Of a DNA stretch of 18,380 nucleotides, positions 6,021-13,871 are shown in pieces (position 1 is the stretch's first letter; each line of letters opens with the position of its first letter). This DNA is from DSWT01 sp034433375 (GTDB lineage: Bacteria > Chloroflexota > Anaerolineae > B4-G1 > SLSP01). A program made the translations under genes and the position numbers. A model generated the notes under the pieces. It did not search any database. It had not been told where the DNA came from and saw only the letters and a program-made list of their open reading frames with translations. Location of the stretch: the NCBI GenBank assembly GCA_034433375.1, contig DAOUAQ010000175.1, forward strand, positions 1 to 18,380. The letters are read 5' to 3'.

Positions 6021-7253
6021 TTATCGCGTCAGCAACGCGACGTTTTCGATGTGGTACGTCTGCGGGAACAAATCCACCGGCTGGACCCATTCCAGAGTAT
6101 AGCCGTGCTTCACCAGACGGCGGGCGTCGCGGGCCAGCGTGGCAGGATCGCACGAGACGTAGACGATGCGCGCCGGCTCTTGCGCCGCCAGCGCATCCAG
6201 CGCCGCCAGTTCCAGGCCGGTGCGCGGCGGATCCACCACCACCGCGTCGAGTTTGTGTTCCACGGTCGGCAGCAGCGCCTCTACCGTCCCTTCGAGGATG
6301 GTAACATTATCCGCCGCCGCCAGGTTGTACTGCGCGTCGGCTGCCGCCGCCGGATGCGCCTCAATGCCGGTCACGTGGCCCACTTCCTCGCTCAGAAAGG
6401 CAGTGAACAGACCCACACCGCAATAAGCATCCAGCACTTTCTGGTAGCCGCGCGGCTCCAACGCCTCCATCACCACGTCCACCAACTGCGCGGCCTGCGC
6501 CGTGTTGACCTGGTAGAAACTCGTCGCCGAGATGCGGAACTCGCGCTCGTGGACGGCCTCGAGGATATAATCCAGGCCGATGAGCGGCGCGATGGCGTCA
6601 TCGTGGCGGATTTGCACGATGGAAAGCGGGAAATCCACCGCCAACGAGGGTGACTCTTCTTCGACGGCTTGCAAAACCACCATCAGATCGCCGGTTGCCG
6701 TACCGGCGCGCAGTTCCATCCATTCCAACTCAGGATAAGCCATGTCCAGCGAGTGCAGCAGATCGTTCAGCATAGGATGCAGGATCGGGCAATCGTCAAC
6801 GGGATACACGTCGTGGCTGCGGGCGGAGAGGAAACCCAGGCGGCCCGCGGCGTCGGTGCGAAAGAGGGCGTGGTTGCGGTACTCCCAGCCCGTTGCATCG
6901 GGAAGCGGTTCGAGAATCGGCGGCTCCTCAAATTTGCCGACACGGCGGAACTGATCCATCACCACCAGGCCCTTGAGGCGCGCTTGCACCGCATCATCAA
7001 TGTGCTGCCATTGACAGCCGCCGCACGCCTCAGGGCCGAAGTGCGGGCACGGCGGCGCGACGCGGGAGGGCGAAGGGTCGAGAACGTCCAGCAGACGCGC
7101 GCGCGCGTACCGCCCGCGATCTTCGACGAGTTCGACTTGCGCGCGCTCGCCGGGAATGGCATACGGGACAAAGATCGCGCGTCCTTGATGGTGCCCGATG
7201 GCTTCGCCACCGTGGGCCATTGCGTCCAGTTTGAGGGTGATAGTATCAGCCAT
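6021..7253 (-). CDS. rlmD: RlmD/RumA-family 23S rRNA (uracil-C5) methyltransferase
   Basis: A SAM-dependent enzyme expected to make 5-methyluridine in 23S rRNA. The 410-residue protein has an N-terminal TRAM domain (about 1-57), then C69, C77 and C80 (CPHFGPEACGGC). With the later Cys of DDCPIL these would ligate a 4Fe-4S cluster. The methyltransferase domain carries LDAYCGVGLFT for SAM binding, VDPPRTGL, and YVSCDPATL with nucleophile C368 near the C-terminus. Length and order are typical of RlmD/RlmCD. Which uracil(s) it modifies (1939, 747 or both) cannot be read from sequence. AGGAGC precedes the ATG at normal spacing. It starts 24 bases after the CPBP protease stop and is probably co-transcribed with it. 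Confidence 0.9.
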   Translation of the reverse strand: MADTITLKLDAMAHGGEAIGHHQGRAIFVPYAIPGERAQVELVEDRGRYARARLLDVLDPSPSRVAPPCPHFGPEACGGCQWQHIDDAVQARLKGLVVMDQFRRVGKFEEPPILEPLPDATGWEYRNHALFRTDAAGRLGFLSARSHDVYPVDDCPILHPMLNDLLHSLDMAYPELEWMELRAGTATGDLMVVLQAVEEESPSLAVDFPLSIVQIRHDDAIAPLIGLDYILEAVHEREFRISATSFYQVNTAQAAQLVDVVMEALEPRGYQKVLDAYCGVGLFTAFLSEEVGHVTGIEAHPAAAADAQYNLAAADNVTILEGTVEALLPTVEHKLDAVVVDPPRTGLELAALDALAAQEPARIVYVSCDPATLARDARRLVKHGYTLEWVQPVDLFPQTYHIENVALLTR

Positions 7254-7277
7254 TGCAAAGCTCCTGGAAATTAGAAA

Positions 7278-7886
7278 TTAGAGGGTGGTGAGCCAGATGG
7301 TAAAGAAGGAGACAAAAACGTGAATAAGGAAAGGGTAGAAAAATGAATCGGTCTCCCACGCCACCCACCCGAAGGCTGAACCGCCCAGAATACAGCTCAA
7401 TGTCTCCAATTCTGGCTTGCTGAGATGCCCAAACGTGAACATCATGGCCTGGAACAAAATTGCCCACGGGCCAATAATGTCCGCCAGACTAAAAATCAGG
7501 AAGCCTCGGAAGAAGAACTCCCAACTGATTAAATCCGAGACGACCCACCACAGCGTTCCCCAGCAGCCGCCATTCTCCCAAAGGTGCGCATAGTACGCCG
7601 TGAAATCCGGGCCGCGCGCCGTGAACCACAACACCGGGGCCATCAAAATCCACCCACCGAGGGTGAGCAGCAAGCCCTTTCGCCATTGACCCGCCCGCAC
7701 ACCGTAGTCCCGAAGTGGACGCTTGAACATTGCCAGCATCACGAGCGGTACAAGCAAGTACAACACTCCCGATTGCGCCGGCGGGAAACGATGGTAATAG
7801 TCCAACACCAGCGCAATCGTCGCGTAGACCAGGATGACAACGCTCTGCCAGGCCGGATAGGATGCTCTTTTCTTGGACGACAGCAT
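7278..7886 (-). CDS. CPBP-family intramembrane glutamic endopeptidase
   Basis: A membrane protein of the CAAX-protease/Rce1-like (CPBP, 'Abi') family, 202 residues with about six to seven hydrophobic segments. Motif 1 is SWEFFFRGFL with E123 and R127; the first Glu of the usual EExxxR is Trp here. Motif 2 is MFTFGHL with H154, and motif 3 is FLIHVFVSF with H189. These are the residues expected to form the glutamate/histidine site in the membrane. Members process prenylated or other membrane proteins, or act in bacteriocin immunity; the substrate here is unknown. The ATG lies exactly at the predicted transcription start of a TGG-TATAAT promoter and has no Shine-Dalgarno sequence, so the message is probably leaderless. 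It heads an operon with the rlmD-like gene. Confidence 0.83.
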   Translation of the reverse strand: MLSSKKRASYPAWQSVVILVYATIALVLDYYHRFPPAQSGVLYLLVPLVMLAMFKRPLRDYGVRAGQWRKGLLLTLGGWILMAPVLWFTARGPDFTAYYAHLWENGGCWGTLWWVVSDLISWEFFFRGFLIFSLADIIGPWAILFQAMMFTFGHLSKPELETLSCILGGSAFGWVAWETDSFFYPFLIHVFVSFFTIWLTTL

Positions 7887-7892
7887 AGCTTA

Positions 7893-7901
7893 ATTATACC
7901 A
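7893..7901 (-). promoter_or_regulatory. Extended -10 promoter of the CPBP-rlmD operon (leaderless)
   Basis: On the minus strand TGG-TATAAT is a perfect -10 hexamer with the TGn extension. Only six bases (TAAGCT) separate it from the ATG at 7886-7884, so the usual +1 position coincides with the A of the start codon. There is no room for a ribosome binding site. Confidence 0.7.
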
Positions 7902-7962
7902 GCAGCTACAAAAGTCAGGGAACGCCCCCAAACTTCCTCGCCTGCATCTTGCCTCCTGTCTC

Positions 7963-7990
7963 TTGCGAAAAACACTGTCTATGGTATACT
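7963..7990 (+). promoter_or_regulatory. Promoter of rpsO-pnp
   Basis: TTGCGA (7963-7968) and TATACT (7985-7990) are 16 bases apart, and the -10 has a TGG extension. Transcription would start near 7997, giving an rpsO leader of about 70 bases. It fires divergently from the CPBP promoter about 60-90 bases away. Confidence 0.7.
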
Positions 7991-8007
7991 CCCCACCATA
8001 ATTGACC

Positions 8008-8044
8008 ACTGGCCGAAACGAAAACAGAAAAACGCTCGGTTGGT
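8008..8044 (+). promoter_or_regulatory. Candidate S15-binding leader hairpin
   Basis: Arms 8008-8016 and 8036-8044 can form a 9-bp stem with a 19-base A-rich loop. The stem has three consecutive G-U pairs next to C-G pairs, a GU/GC block like the motif S15 recognises in 16S rRNA. It ends 7 bases before the AAAGGAG of rpsO, a position suited to S15 autoregulation. This is only a structural resemblance. Confidence 0.35.
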
Positions 8045-8066
8045 TCTCGAAAAGGAGTAAAAAAGC

Positions 8067-8333
8067 GTGTTAGACAAAGACGAAAAGCAGGAGATTATCA
8101 AGGAGTACGCCTTAACAGAAGGTGATACCGGCTCGCCCGAGGTGCAGATTGCGCTTTTGACGCACCGCATCAACGATCTGACCGGACATTTGCAGGCGCA
8201 CAAGCACGATGAAAGCTCGCGCCGTGGGTTGCTGAAGATGGTGGGACAGCGGCGTCGCCAACTGGCCTATCTTCAGAAGACAGACCTTGAGCGCTACCGC
8301 ACTCTCATTCAACGGCTCGGGTTGCGCAAGTAA
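8067..8333 (+). CDS. rpsO: 30S ribosomal protein S15
   Basis: Primary 16S rRNA-binding protein that nucleates the platform of the small subunit and forms bridge contacts to 23S rRNA. At 88 residues it has the standard length. The family signature is unbroken: ALTEGDTGSPEVQIALLTHR in the N-terminal half, HKHDESSRRGLLKMVGQRRR in the middle and YLQKTDLERY before the C-terminal helix. Translation starts at GTG, with AAAGGAG 9 bases upstream. It has its own promoter at 7963-7990 and is followed by a strong hairpin and then pnp, the usual order in bacteria. Confidence 0.97.
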   Translation: MLDKDEKQEIIKEYALTEGDTGSPEVQIALLTHRINDLTGHLQAHKHDESSRRGLLKMVGQRRRQLAYLQKTDLERYRTLIQRLGLRK

Positions 8334-8359
8334 AGTATCGGTTCACCGCTCAACCATGT

Positions 8360-8396
8360 CAAACGAGTAGATGTGAATAGCCCATCTACTCGTTTG
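8360..8396 (+). terminator. Hairpin after rpsO
   Basis: A perfect 14-bp stem (8360-8373 with 8383-8396, loop of 9) lies 26 bases after rpsO, followed by a loosely T-rich TGTCTGT. It is probably a partial terminator or RNA 3'-end protector between rpsO and pnp. No convincing separate promoter for pnp was found, so readthrough seems necessary. Confidence 0.65.
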
Positions 8397-8628
8397 TCTG
8401 TATAACAAAAGTGTGTTGTCCTTACGGGGCGCATCTCGCTGCCGCGCAAGGTTGAATCAAGAAAAAATCATATCAATCCGGCTAACCCGCATGACCGTGT
8501 TGGCGTGTGGCGAAGGTGGGAATTGGGGTTTGGGGTGCAACGCCGCATAGCGGTGTACAACAGCCCCCAGTTTCTGACCTTCGACACGGCGACCGGCAGA
8601 CCCGGAGCAACCGGAACAGGAGGAAACA
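8397..8628 (+). promoter_or_regulatory. pnp leader with structured element
   Basis: No gene is seen in this roughly 230-base leader. A 7-bp hairpin with a triloop (8540-8546 with 8550-8556) is enclosed by a TGGGG/CCCCA stem (8531-8535 with 8565-8569). In E. coli the pnp leader is a target of RNase III and PNPase autoregulation. An equivalent role here is inferred from position only. CAGGAGGA at 8617-8624 is the pnp ribosome binding site. Confidence 0.35.
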
Positions 8629-10833
8629 GTGTTAGAAGAACATGTATTTACGACGATGTTGGGGGAGCATAGCATCACCCTCAAGACCGGCAAGATCGCG
8701 CGCCTCGCGGGCGGCGCGGTGATCGCCCAGAGCGGCGATACGGTATTGCTGGCAACCGCAACGATGGCCCACACGCCGCGTGAGGGCACCGACTTTTTCC
8801 CGCTCACCGTGGATTTTGAAGAACGGCTCTATGCCGCAGGACGCATCCCCGGCTCATTTTTCCGCCGCGAAGGCAAACCCTCGGAACAGGCAACGTTGAC
8901 CAGCCGGCTCATTGACCGCCCGCTGCGTCCACTCTTCCCCAAGGATATGCGCAACGATGTGCAGATCATCGTTACTTCACTCTCGCAGGGAGAGGAAAAC
9001 CACGCGGACATTCTGAGCGTCATCGCCGCATCCGCCGCCTTGATGATCTCCGATGTCCCCTTCGACGGGCCGGTCGGCGCGGTGCGCATCGGCTACATTG
9101 ACGGGGCGCTGGTCGTCAACCCCACCATCTCGCAAATGAAAGACAGCGATCTGGATTTGCGCGTCGCCGGCAGCGCCGACGCCATCATCATGGTCGAGGC
9201 CGGGGCGAACGAAATCGAGGAAGCCTTGATGGTCGAAGCCCTGCAACTGGCCCACCAATCTTTCCAGGGCGTCATCCAACTGCAAAACGAGATGCGCGCC
9301 GCTATTGGCAAGCCCAAGAGCGATTACACGTCCTACAAACTGCCGGAGACCCTCAAAACGCGTGTTGCCGACCTCGTGACCGAGCGCATCCGCGCGCTAT
9401 TGGCGACGATGCCGCTGAAAGGCGAACGCATCGAGGCGGTAGATGCGATGCGCGACGACGTCAAAGCGCAATTGGCCGCCGAGGCCGAAACCGCAGGCTG
9501 GACGACGGCGCAAATCGCCGAAGCCTTCGAGGACGCGCTCAAAGACGTTGTCCGCCGCCGCATCCTGGACGAGAATATCCGCCCCGATGGACGCGACCAG
9601 CGCACCATCCGCCCCCTGGACGCCGAAGTGCATCTGGTGCCCCGGCCCCACGGCAGCGGTCTGTTCACCCGCGGTGAGACGCAGGTACTCAGCCTGGCGA
9701 CCCTGGGGATGCCCAACGAGGAGCAGGAGATTGACGATCTGTTCCCCGAGCAAACGAAACGCTACATCCACCACTACAACTTCCCGCCCTTCTCCACCGG
9801 CGAGGCCTATCCGCTGCGCGGCCCACGCCGCCGCGAGATCGGCCACGGCGCATTGGCCGAGCGCGCCCTCGTGCCTGTCATCCCGTCCAAAGACGTGTTC
9901 CCCTACACCATCCGCGTAGTCAGCGAAGTGATGGCCTCCAACGGCAGCACTTCGATGGCCTCGACGTGCGGCAGCACGCTGGCGCTGATGGATGCTGGCG
10001 TGCCCATCAAAGCCCCCGTCGGCGGCATTGCGATGGGCCTGGTGAGCGATGGCGAACGTTATCGCGTCCTCACCGACATCCAGGGGATGGAAGATCACCT
10101 AGGCGACATGGATTTCAAGGTGACGGGAACGCGCGAAGGCATCACGGCGTTGCAGATGGACATCAAGATCAAGGGCGTCACCCGCGCAATCCTCACCGAG
10201 GCGCTGGCGCAAGCCAAACAGGCGCGCGAGCAAATCATTGACGTGATCGAAGCGACGATCGCCACGCCGCGCCAAGAGCTATCGCCCTACGCGCCCAAGA
10301 TGCTCACCACGAACATTGATCCTGAAAAGATCGGCGCGCTCATCGGCCCTGGCGGCAAGAACATCCGCGCGTTGCAGGCCGACTACGCGGTGAAGATTGA
10401 CGTCGAAGAAGACGGCACGGTCTTCATCGCCTCGACCGGCGGCGACGGCGCGCAGAAGGCGCTGCAGCACATCAACGCGATGATGGAAACGCCGGAAATA
10501 GGCAAGGTCTACACGGGCAAAGTCGTGCGCGTCGCCGACTTTGGGGCTTTCGTGGAGATTTTGCCGGGCGTGGATGGGATGGTGCACATCTCCCAACTGT
10601 CCGATACCCGCGTCAACCAGGTCACCGATGTGGTCAACGTGGGCGATGAAGTCCTGGTGATGATCACCGACGTCGCTGAAGGCAAGATCCGGCTGTCGCG
10701 CCGGGCCGTGCTGGAAGGCTGGACGTTGGAAGAAGCCAAGGCGCAGGACGCGCCGCGCTCCAATTCCGGCGGGCGCCGCGACAGTGGGCGGCGTGACGAT
10801 CGCTCCAATTCCCGTGGAGACCGTCGGCGGTAA
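8629..10833 (+). CDS. pnp: Polyribonucleotide nucleotidyltransferase (PNPase)
   Basis: A phosphorolytic 3'-5' exoribonuclease that degrades mRNA and can add 3' tails; it acts as a trimer in the cytoplasm. The 734-residue protein has all five domains. These are a first RNase PH domain with FFRREGKPSE, an all-helical linker, and a second RNase PH domain from DGRDQRTIRP with LFTRGETQVL, GPRRREIGHG, MASTCGSTLALMDAG and the acidic GDMDFKVTGT. KH follows at about 558-615 with IGPGGKNIRAL, and S1 at about 625-692 with GKVVRVADFGAFVEI. A tail from about 697 is rich in Arg, Ser, Asp and Gly with repeated RSNS/RGDRR-like segments. It starts at GTG after a strong GGAGGA. The rpsO-pnp order is conserved widely. 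Confidence 0.97.
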   Translation: MLEEHVFTTMLGEHSITLKTGKIARLAGGAVIAQSGDTVLLATATMAHTPREGTDFFPLTVDFEERLYAAGRIPGSFFRREGKPSEQATLTSRLIDRPLRPLFPKDMRNDVQIIVTSLSQGEENHADILSVIAASAALMISDVPFDGPVGAVRIGYIDGALVVNPTISQMKDSDLDLRVAGSADAIIMVEAGANEIEEALMVEALQLAHQSFQGVIQLQNEMRAAIGKPKSDYTSYKLPETLKTRVADLVTERIRALLATMPLKGERIEAVDAMRDDVKAQLAAEAETAGWTTAQIAEAFEDALKDVVRRRILDENIRPDGRDQRTIRPLDAEVHLVPRPHGSGLFTRGETQVLSLATLGMPNEEQEIDDLFPEQTKRYIHHYNFPPFSTGEAYPLRGPRRREIGHGALAERALVPVIPSKDVFPYTIRVVSEVMASNGSTSMASTCGSTLALMDAGVPIKAPVGGIAMGLVSDGERYRVLTDIQGMEDHLGDMDFKVTGTREGITALQMDIKIKGVTRAILTEALAQAKQAREQIIDVIEATIATPRQELSPYAPKMLTTNIDPEKIGALIGPGGKNIRALQADYAVKIDVEEDGTVFIASTGGDGAQKALQHINAMMETPEIGKVYTGKVVRVADFGAFVEILPGVDGMVHISQLSDTRVNQVTDVVNVGDEVLVMITDVAEGKIRLSRRAVLEGWTLEEAKAQDAPRSNSGGRRDSGRRDDRSNSRGDRRR

Positions 10834-10852
10834 AGTCTATTAAAATGTGAAA

Positions 10853-10919
10853 CGTAAAACGTAATCGGGCCTCCTTGTTACGTTTTACGCATTACGTTTT
10901 ATGAATCACGTTTTACGAA
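10853..10919. repeat. Inverted repeat followed by 14-bp triple tandem repeat
   Basis: A perfect 12-bp inverted repeat (10853-10864 with 10878-10889, loop of 13) overlaps three tandem 14-bp units, TTACGTTTTACGCA, TTACGTTTTATGAA and TCACGTTTTACGAA, at 10878-10919. It lies between pnp and the 59-60 residue protein gene. The hairpin could end the pnp transcript, though no T-tract follows. Confidence 0.8.
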
Positions 10920-10957
10920 TTAGCCATTCAAATCACAAACGCAAAGCGAGGTAAATG

Positions 10958-11137
10958 ATGAACAACGAGCCTAAAGTCCAGACCCTCGGTGAGACCGAGA
11001 ACTACGTCGTCTGGGTCTCCAACGAACCGGAGACCGACGAAGAGCTGTATCACATCGAGCTGTCGAACGTCACACTGCACCTGTTTCCCGAAGAATGGGA
11101 AGAGTTCACGGCCCTGATTATGCAGGCCGTCCGCTAA
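10958..11137 (+). CDS. Small acidic protein of unknown function (59 aa)
   Basis: No family recognised. The protein is strongly acidic, with segments TLGETENYVVWVSNEPETDE and YHIELSNVTLHLFPEEWEEF, predicted as beta strands followed by a C-terminal helix. There is no signal peptide or membrane segment. Two ATGs are adjacent. The second (10958) has GAGG six bases upstream and is preferred over 10955, which would add one Met. A strong terminator follows 20 bases after the stop, so this is a real, separately bounded unit. It lies downstream of pnp with a 120-base repeat-bearing spacer between. The coherent codon pattern, ribosome binding site and terminator support a genuine gene. Confidence 0.75.
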   Translation: MNNEPKVQTLGETENYVVWVSNEPETDEELYHIELSNVTLHLFPEEWEEFTALIMQAVR

Positions 11138-11157
11138 GCAGGCATTTTCGATACGGC

Positions 11158-11190
11158 AAAAAAGCACGGGGCAAAACCCCGTGCTTTTTT
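11158..11190 (+). terminator. Intrinsic terminator after the small acidic protein gene
   Basis: GCACGGGG and CCCCGTGC form an 8-bp GC stem (11164-11171 with 11177-11184) around a CAAAAC-type loop, flanked by six A on the left and six T on the right. This is a textbook intrinsic terminator. It closes the transcript before the clpC promoter. Confidence 0.93.
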
Positions 11191-11236
11191 AGTATGAAAA
11201 ACGGGCCTGTGTGACTGGATTTTCCGCCCGCTTTTG

Positions 11237-11245
11237 TGTTATAAT
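11237..11245 (+). promoter_or_regulatory. Extended -10 promoter of clpC
   Basis: TGT-TATAAT is a perfect -10 hexamer with the TGn extension; the -35 (TGGATT at 11217-11222, spacing 17) is weak. The predicted leader is about 95 bases. No CIRCE (TTAGCACTC-N9-GAGTGCTAA) element is visible, so HrcA control is not supported. Confidence 0.6.
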
Positions 11246-11346
11246 GGAGTTGGGACAGAAAAAAAGAGAGTTTCGGCGGTCGCTGCGCAACGCGACAAAC
11301 GCCTGGGGTACAATACAGACACACGTGGGACATAGAGGATAGCATC

Positions 11347-13815
11347 ATGGTTGATCCACTGGAAAAGTTTACACCAGCAGCACAAGAGGTTCTGCGCTTT
11401 GCGCAAATAGAGGCTACGCGTATGCGCCACGCGACCATTGGTCCCGAACACATCTTGCTTGGTCTGATGCTGGAAGGTGAAGGGATCGCCGGGCGCGTGC
11501 TGCGGGATATGGGATTGCGCGCCGTGCAGGCGCAACAAACCGTAGCGCGGCTCTCCAACGCCGCCCCGCTGACCGGATTGGAGCCAGAGCTGCGCCAATC
11601 TACCAAAATCCTCATCCAGATGGCGATTGATGAAACTCAGCAGCACCAAAGCGCGATGGTGGATACGCAACACCTCCTGCTGGCGCTGCTGCAACAGCAT
11701 GAAGGTGTCATCATCGCCGTGCTGACGCAAGCGGGGCTTTCTGTCGAAGCCATCCGCCGGCGCGTCGAAAGGTTGACCCCCGCGCGGGCCGCTGAACCAG
11801 CCGGGCGCAAACCAGCTCAGTCGCGCGGCATCCCCCAGGATTCGGTCCTGGCTCACGTCGCCGTGGACCTGACCCGCCTGGCCGAAGAATCCAAGCTCGA
11901 CCCGGTGATCGGACGCCACGCCGAAATCGAGCGCGTCATCCAGATTCTCGCGCGCCGCACTAAGAACAACCCCGCATTGATCGGCGAACCCGGCGTCGGG
12001 AAAACGGCCATCGTCGAGGGTTTAGCGCAGCGCATCGTCTCCGGCGGCGTGCCCGGCCCCATCCTCGGCAAACGTCTGGTGCAACTGGACGTCGGCGCGT
12101 TGGTCGCGGGCACGATGTATCGCGGACAATTTGAAGAGCGGCTCAAGAAAATCCTCCACGAACTCAAAGGCAGCAACACCATCGTCTTCGTGGATGAGGT
12201 TCACATGCTGGTCGGCGCCGGCGCGGCTGGTTCCTCAATGGATGCGGCGAACATCCTCAAACCGGCGCTCGCGCGCGGCGAACTCCAATGCATCGGCGCG
12301 ACGACGCTGGATGAATATCGCAAACACATCGAATCGGACCCGGCGCTGGAACGGCGCTTCCAGCCGGTGGTAGTGGACGAACCCACCGTCGAACAAACCA
12401 TCAGCATTTTGCGCGGCATCAAGCACGCTTACGAAGTGCATCATAATCTGCACATCAGCGACGAGGCCCTGCAAGCCGCCGCCCGGCTTTCGGCGCGTTA
12501 CGTGCCCGATCGCTATCTGCCAGACAAGGCCATTGATGTGATGGATGAAGGCGCATCGCGCGTCAAAATGTACAAATCCCCCATTTCGATAGAACTGCGC
12601 GAAGTCTTCGAGCAGTTACAAGACCTGCGCCTCAAACGCGCGCAGTTGGCGGCGCAGAAGAAGAGCACCGAACTCAGCGCGCTGACCGGCGAGGAAAAAC
12701 AGCTCGAAGCCAAAATGGAGGAACTGCGCCAGCTTCAAAGCCGCGAAGACATCGGCCTGACGGTCTACCCCGAAGACGTGGCGGAGATCATCGCGATGTG
12801 GACGGGTATTCCGATGAACCAGATCGCCGAAGCGGAATCGCGGCGACTGCTGGAAATGGAAAACGCGCTGCGACAGTACATCGTCGGGCAAGATGAAGCC
12901 ATTGCGAGAATTGCCAAAGCTGTGCGACGCGCCCGCGCCGGGTTGAAGGATCCGCGACGCCCTATCGGCTCCTTCATTTTCTTAGGCCCCACCGGCGTCG
13001 GCAAGACCGAACTCGCCAAAGCCCTGGCGACATTTATGTTCGGCAGCGAAGAGGCGCTGATTCAGCTCGATATGTCGGAATTTATGGAGCGGCACTCCGT
13101 GGCCCGGTTGGTGGGCGCGCCTCCCGGCTACATCGGCTACGATGACGCCGGACAATTGACCGAAGCCATTCGTCGCCGGCCTTATTCCATCGTGGTCTTC
13201 GACGAAATCGAAAAGGCCCATCCCGACGCCTTTAATATGCTGCTCCAGATCATGGAAGAAGGCGTGTTGAGCGACGCGAAAGGCCACAAGGTGGATTTCC
13301 GCAACACGCTCATTATCATGACCTCGAATGTGGGCGCGGACGAAATTATGCACCAGGGGAAGTTGGGTTTCACCTTGGAGACGCTCGAAACCGACGCCGA
13401 ACAAGCGTACAAAGATATGAGCCAGAAGCTCATGAACAAGCTGCGCAAGCTATTCCGCCCCGAATTCCTCAATCGCGTGGACAGCGTGATCGTCTTCCGC
13501 GCGCTGAACCACGACGATATTCGCCAGATCGTCCTCCTGGAGATCGGCAAACTGCGCGCGCGCATCCAGGACAACAACCTCAACCTCATCCTCACCGAAG
13601 CCGCGCAAGACTGGCTCGCCACGCACGGCTACGATCCCGAATACGGCGCGCGCCCGCTCAAACGGCTGATCCAGCAAGAAGTCGAGACGCCGCTTTCCGA
13701 TAATATGTTGAGCGGTCAATATCAGCCGGGCGATACAGTGATTGTGGATGGCAACGAAAACGGGCTGGCTCTGCAACACACGCCAGAGCCGGAGTTGATG
13801 TTAGAAACGCCGTGA
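11347..13815 (+). CDS. clpC: ATP-dependent Clp protease ATP-binding subunit ClpC
   Basis: A hexameric AAA+ unfoldase that feeds proteins to ClpP. The 822-residue protein has a double Clp N-domain (about 1-145). The first AAA+ module has Walker A GEPGVGKT at 213-220 and Walker B VFVDEVH with D283/E284. A short ClpC-type middle coiled coil follows (about 415-465), much shorter than in ClpB. The second AAA+ module has GPTGVGKT at 547-554 and FDEIEK with D619/E620, and GARPLKRLIQ lies near the end. The tripeptide L673-G674-F675 in the KLGFTLE loop matches the ClpP-docking loop and separates it from the ClpB disaggregase. No clpP lies nearby. It has its own promoter and terminator. AGAGGA precedes the ATG. 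Confidence 0.95.
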   Translation: MVDPLEKFTPAAQEVLRFAQIEATRMRHATIGPEHILLGLMLEGEGIAGRVLRDMGLRAVQAQQTVARLSNAAPLTGLEPELRQSTKILIQMAIDETQQHQSAMVDTQHLLLALLQQHEGVIIAVLTQAGLSVEAIRRRVERLTPARAAEPAGRKPAQSRGIPQDSVLAHVAVDLTRLAEESKLDPVIGRHAEIERVIQILARRTKNNPALIGEPGVGKTAIVEGLAQRIVSGGVPGPILGKRLVQLDVGALVAGTMYRGQFEERLKKILHELKGSNTIVFVDEVHMLVGAGAAGSSMDAANILKPALARGELQCIGATTLDEYRKHIESDPALERRFQPVVVDEPTVEQTISILRGIKHAYEVHHNLHISDEALQAAARLSARYVPDRYLPDKAIDVMDEGASRVKMYKSPISIELREVFEQLQDLRLKRAQLAAQKKSTELSALTGEEKQLEAKMEELRQLQSREDIGLTVYPEDVAEIIAMWTGIPMNQIAEAESRRLLEMENALRQYIVGQDEAIARIAKAVRRARAGLKDPRRPIGSFIFLGPTGVGKTELAKALATFMFGSEEALIQLDMSEFMERHSVARLVGAPPGYIGYDDAGQLTEAIRRRPYSIVVFDEIEKAHPDAFNMLLQIMEEGVLSDAKGHKVDFRNTLIIMTSNVGADEIMHQGKLGFTLETLETDAEQAYKDMSQKLMNKLRKLFRPEFLNRVDSVIVFRALNHDDIRQIVLLEIGKLRARIQDNNLNLILTEAAQDWLATHGYDPEYGARPLKRLIQQEVETPLSDNMLSGQYQPGDTVIVDGNENGLALQHTPEPELMLETP

Positions 13816-13834
13816 GGCGTTAAGTGTTTAGACG

Positions 13835-13866
13835 AAGACGGAGCCTGATGGCTCCGTCTTTTGTTT
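13835..13866 (+). terminator. Intrinsic terminator of clpC
   Basis: An 11-bp stem (13835-13845 with 13850-13860), tetraloop TGAT, followed by TTGTTT. It ends 6 bases before the stop of the converging recombinase gene, and on that strand there is no T-tract. Confidence 0.9.
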
Positions 13867-13871
13867 GGGGA

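Noticed and set aside
5229..6653. Forward open frames opposite phzF (5229-5900) and rlmD (5994-6653)
   Set aside because: Both mirror well-supported minus-strand enzymes, are very Arg/His-rich, and have no plausible start region.
9397..10098. A 233-residue minus-strand open frame inside pnp
   Set aside because: Antisense shadow of the second RNase PH domain; no ribosome binding site and no recognisable motif.
745..10919. CRISPR array
   Set aside because: The direct repeats are 8-16 bp and contiguous, with no spacers of uniform size, and there are no cas genes.
11191..11346. CIRCE or similar heat-shock operator before clpC
   Set aside because: No TTAGCACTC-N9-GAGTGCTAA sequence is present; only a constitutive-looking extended -10 promoter can be supported.
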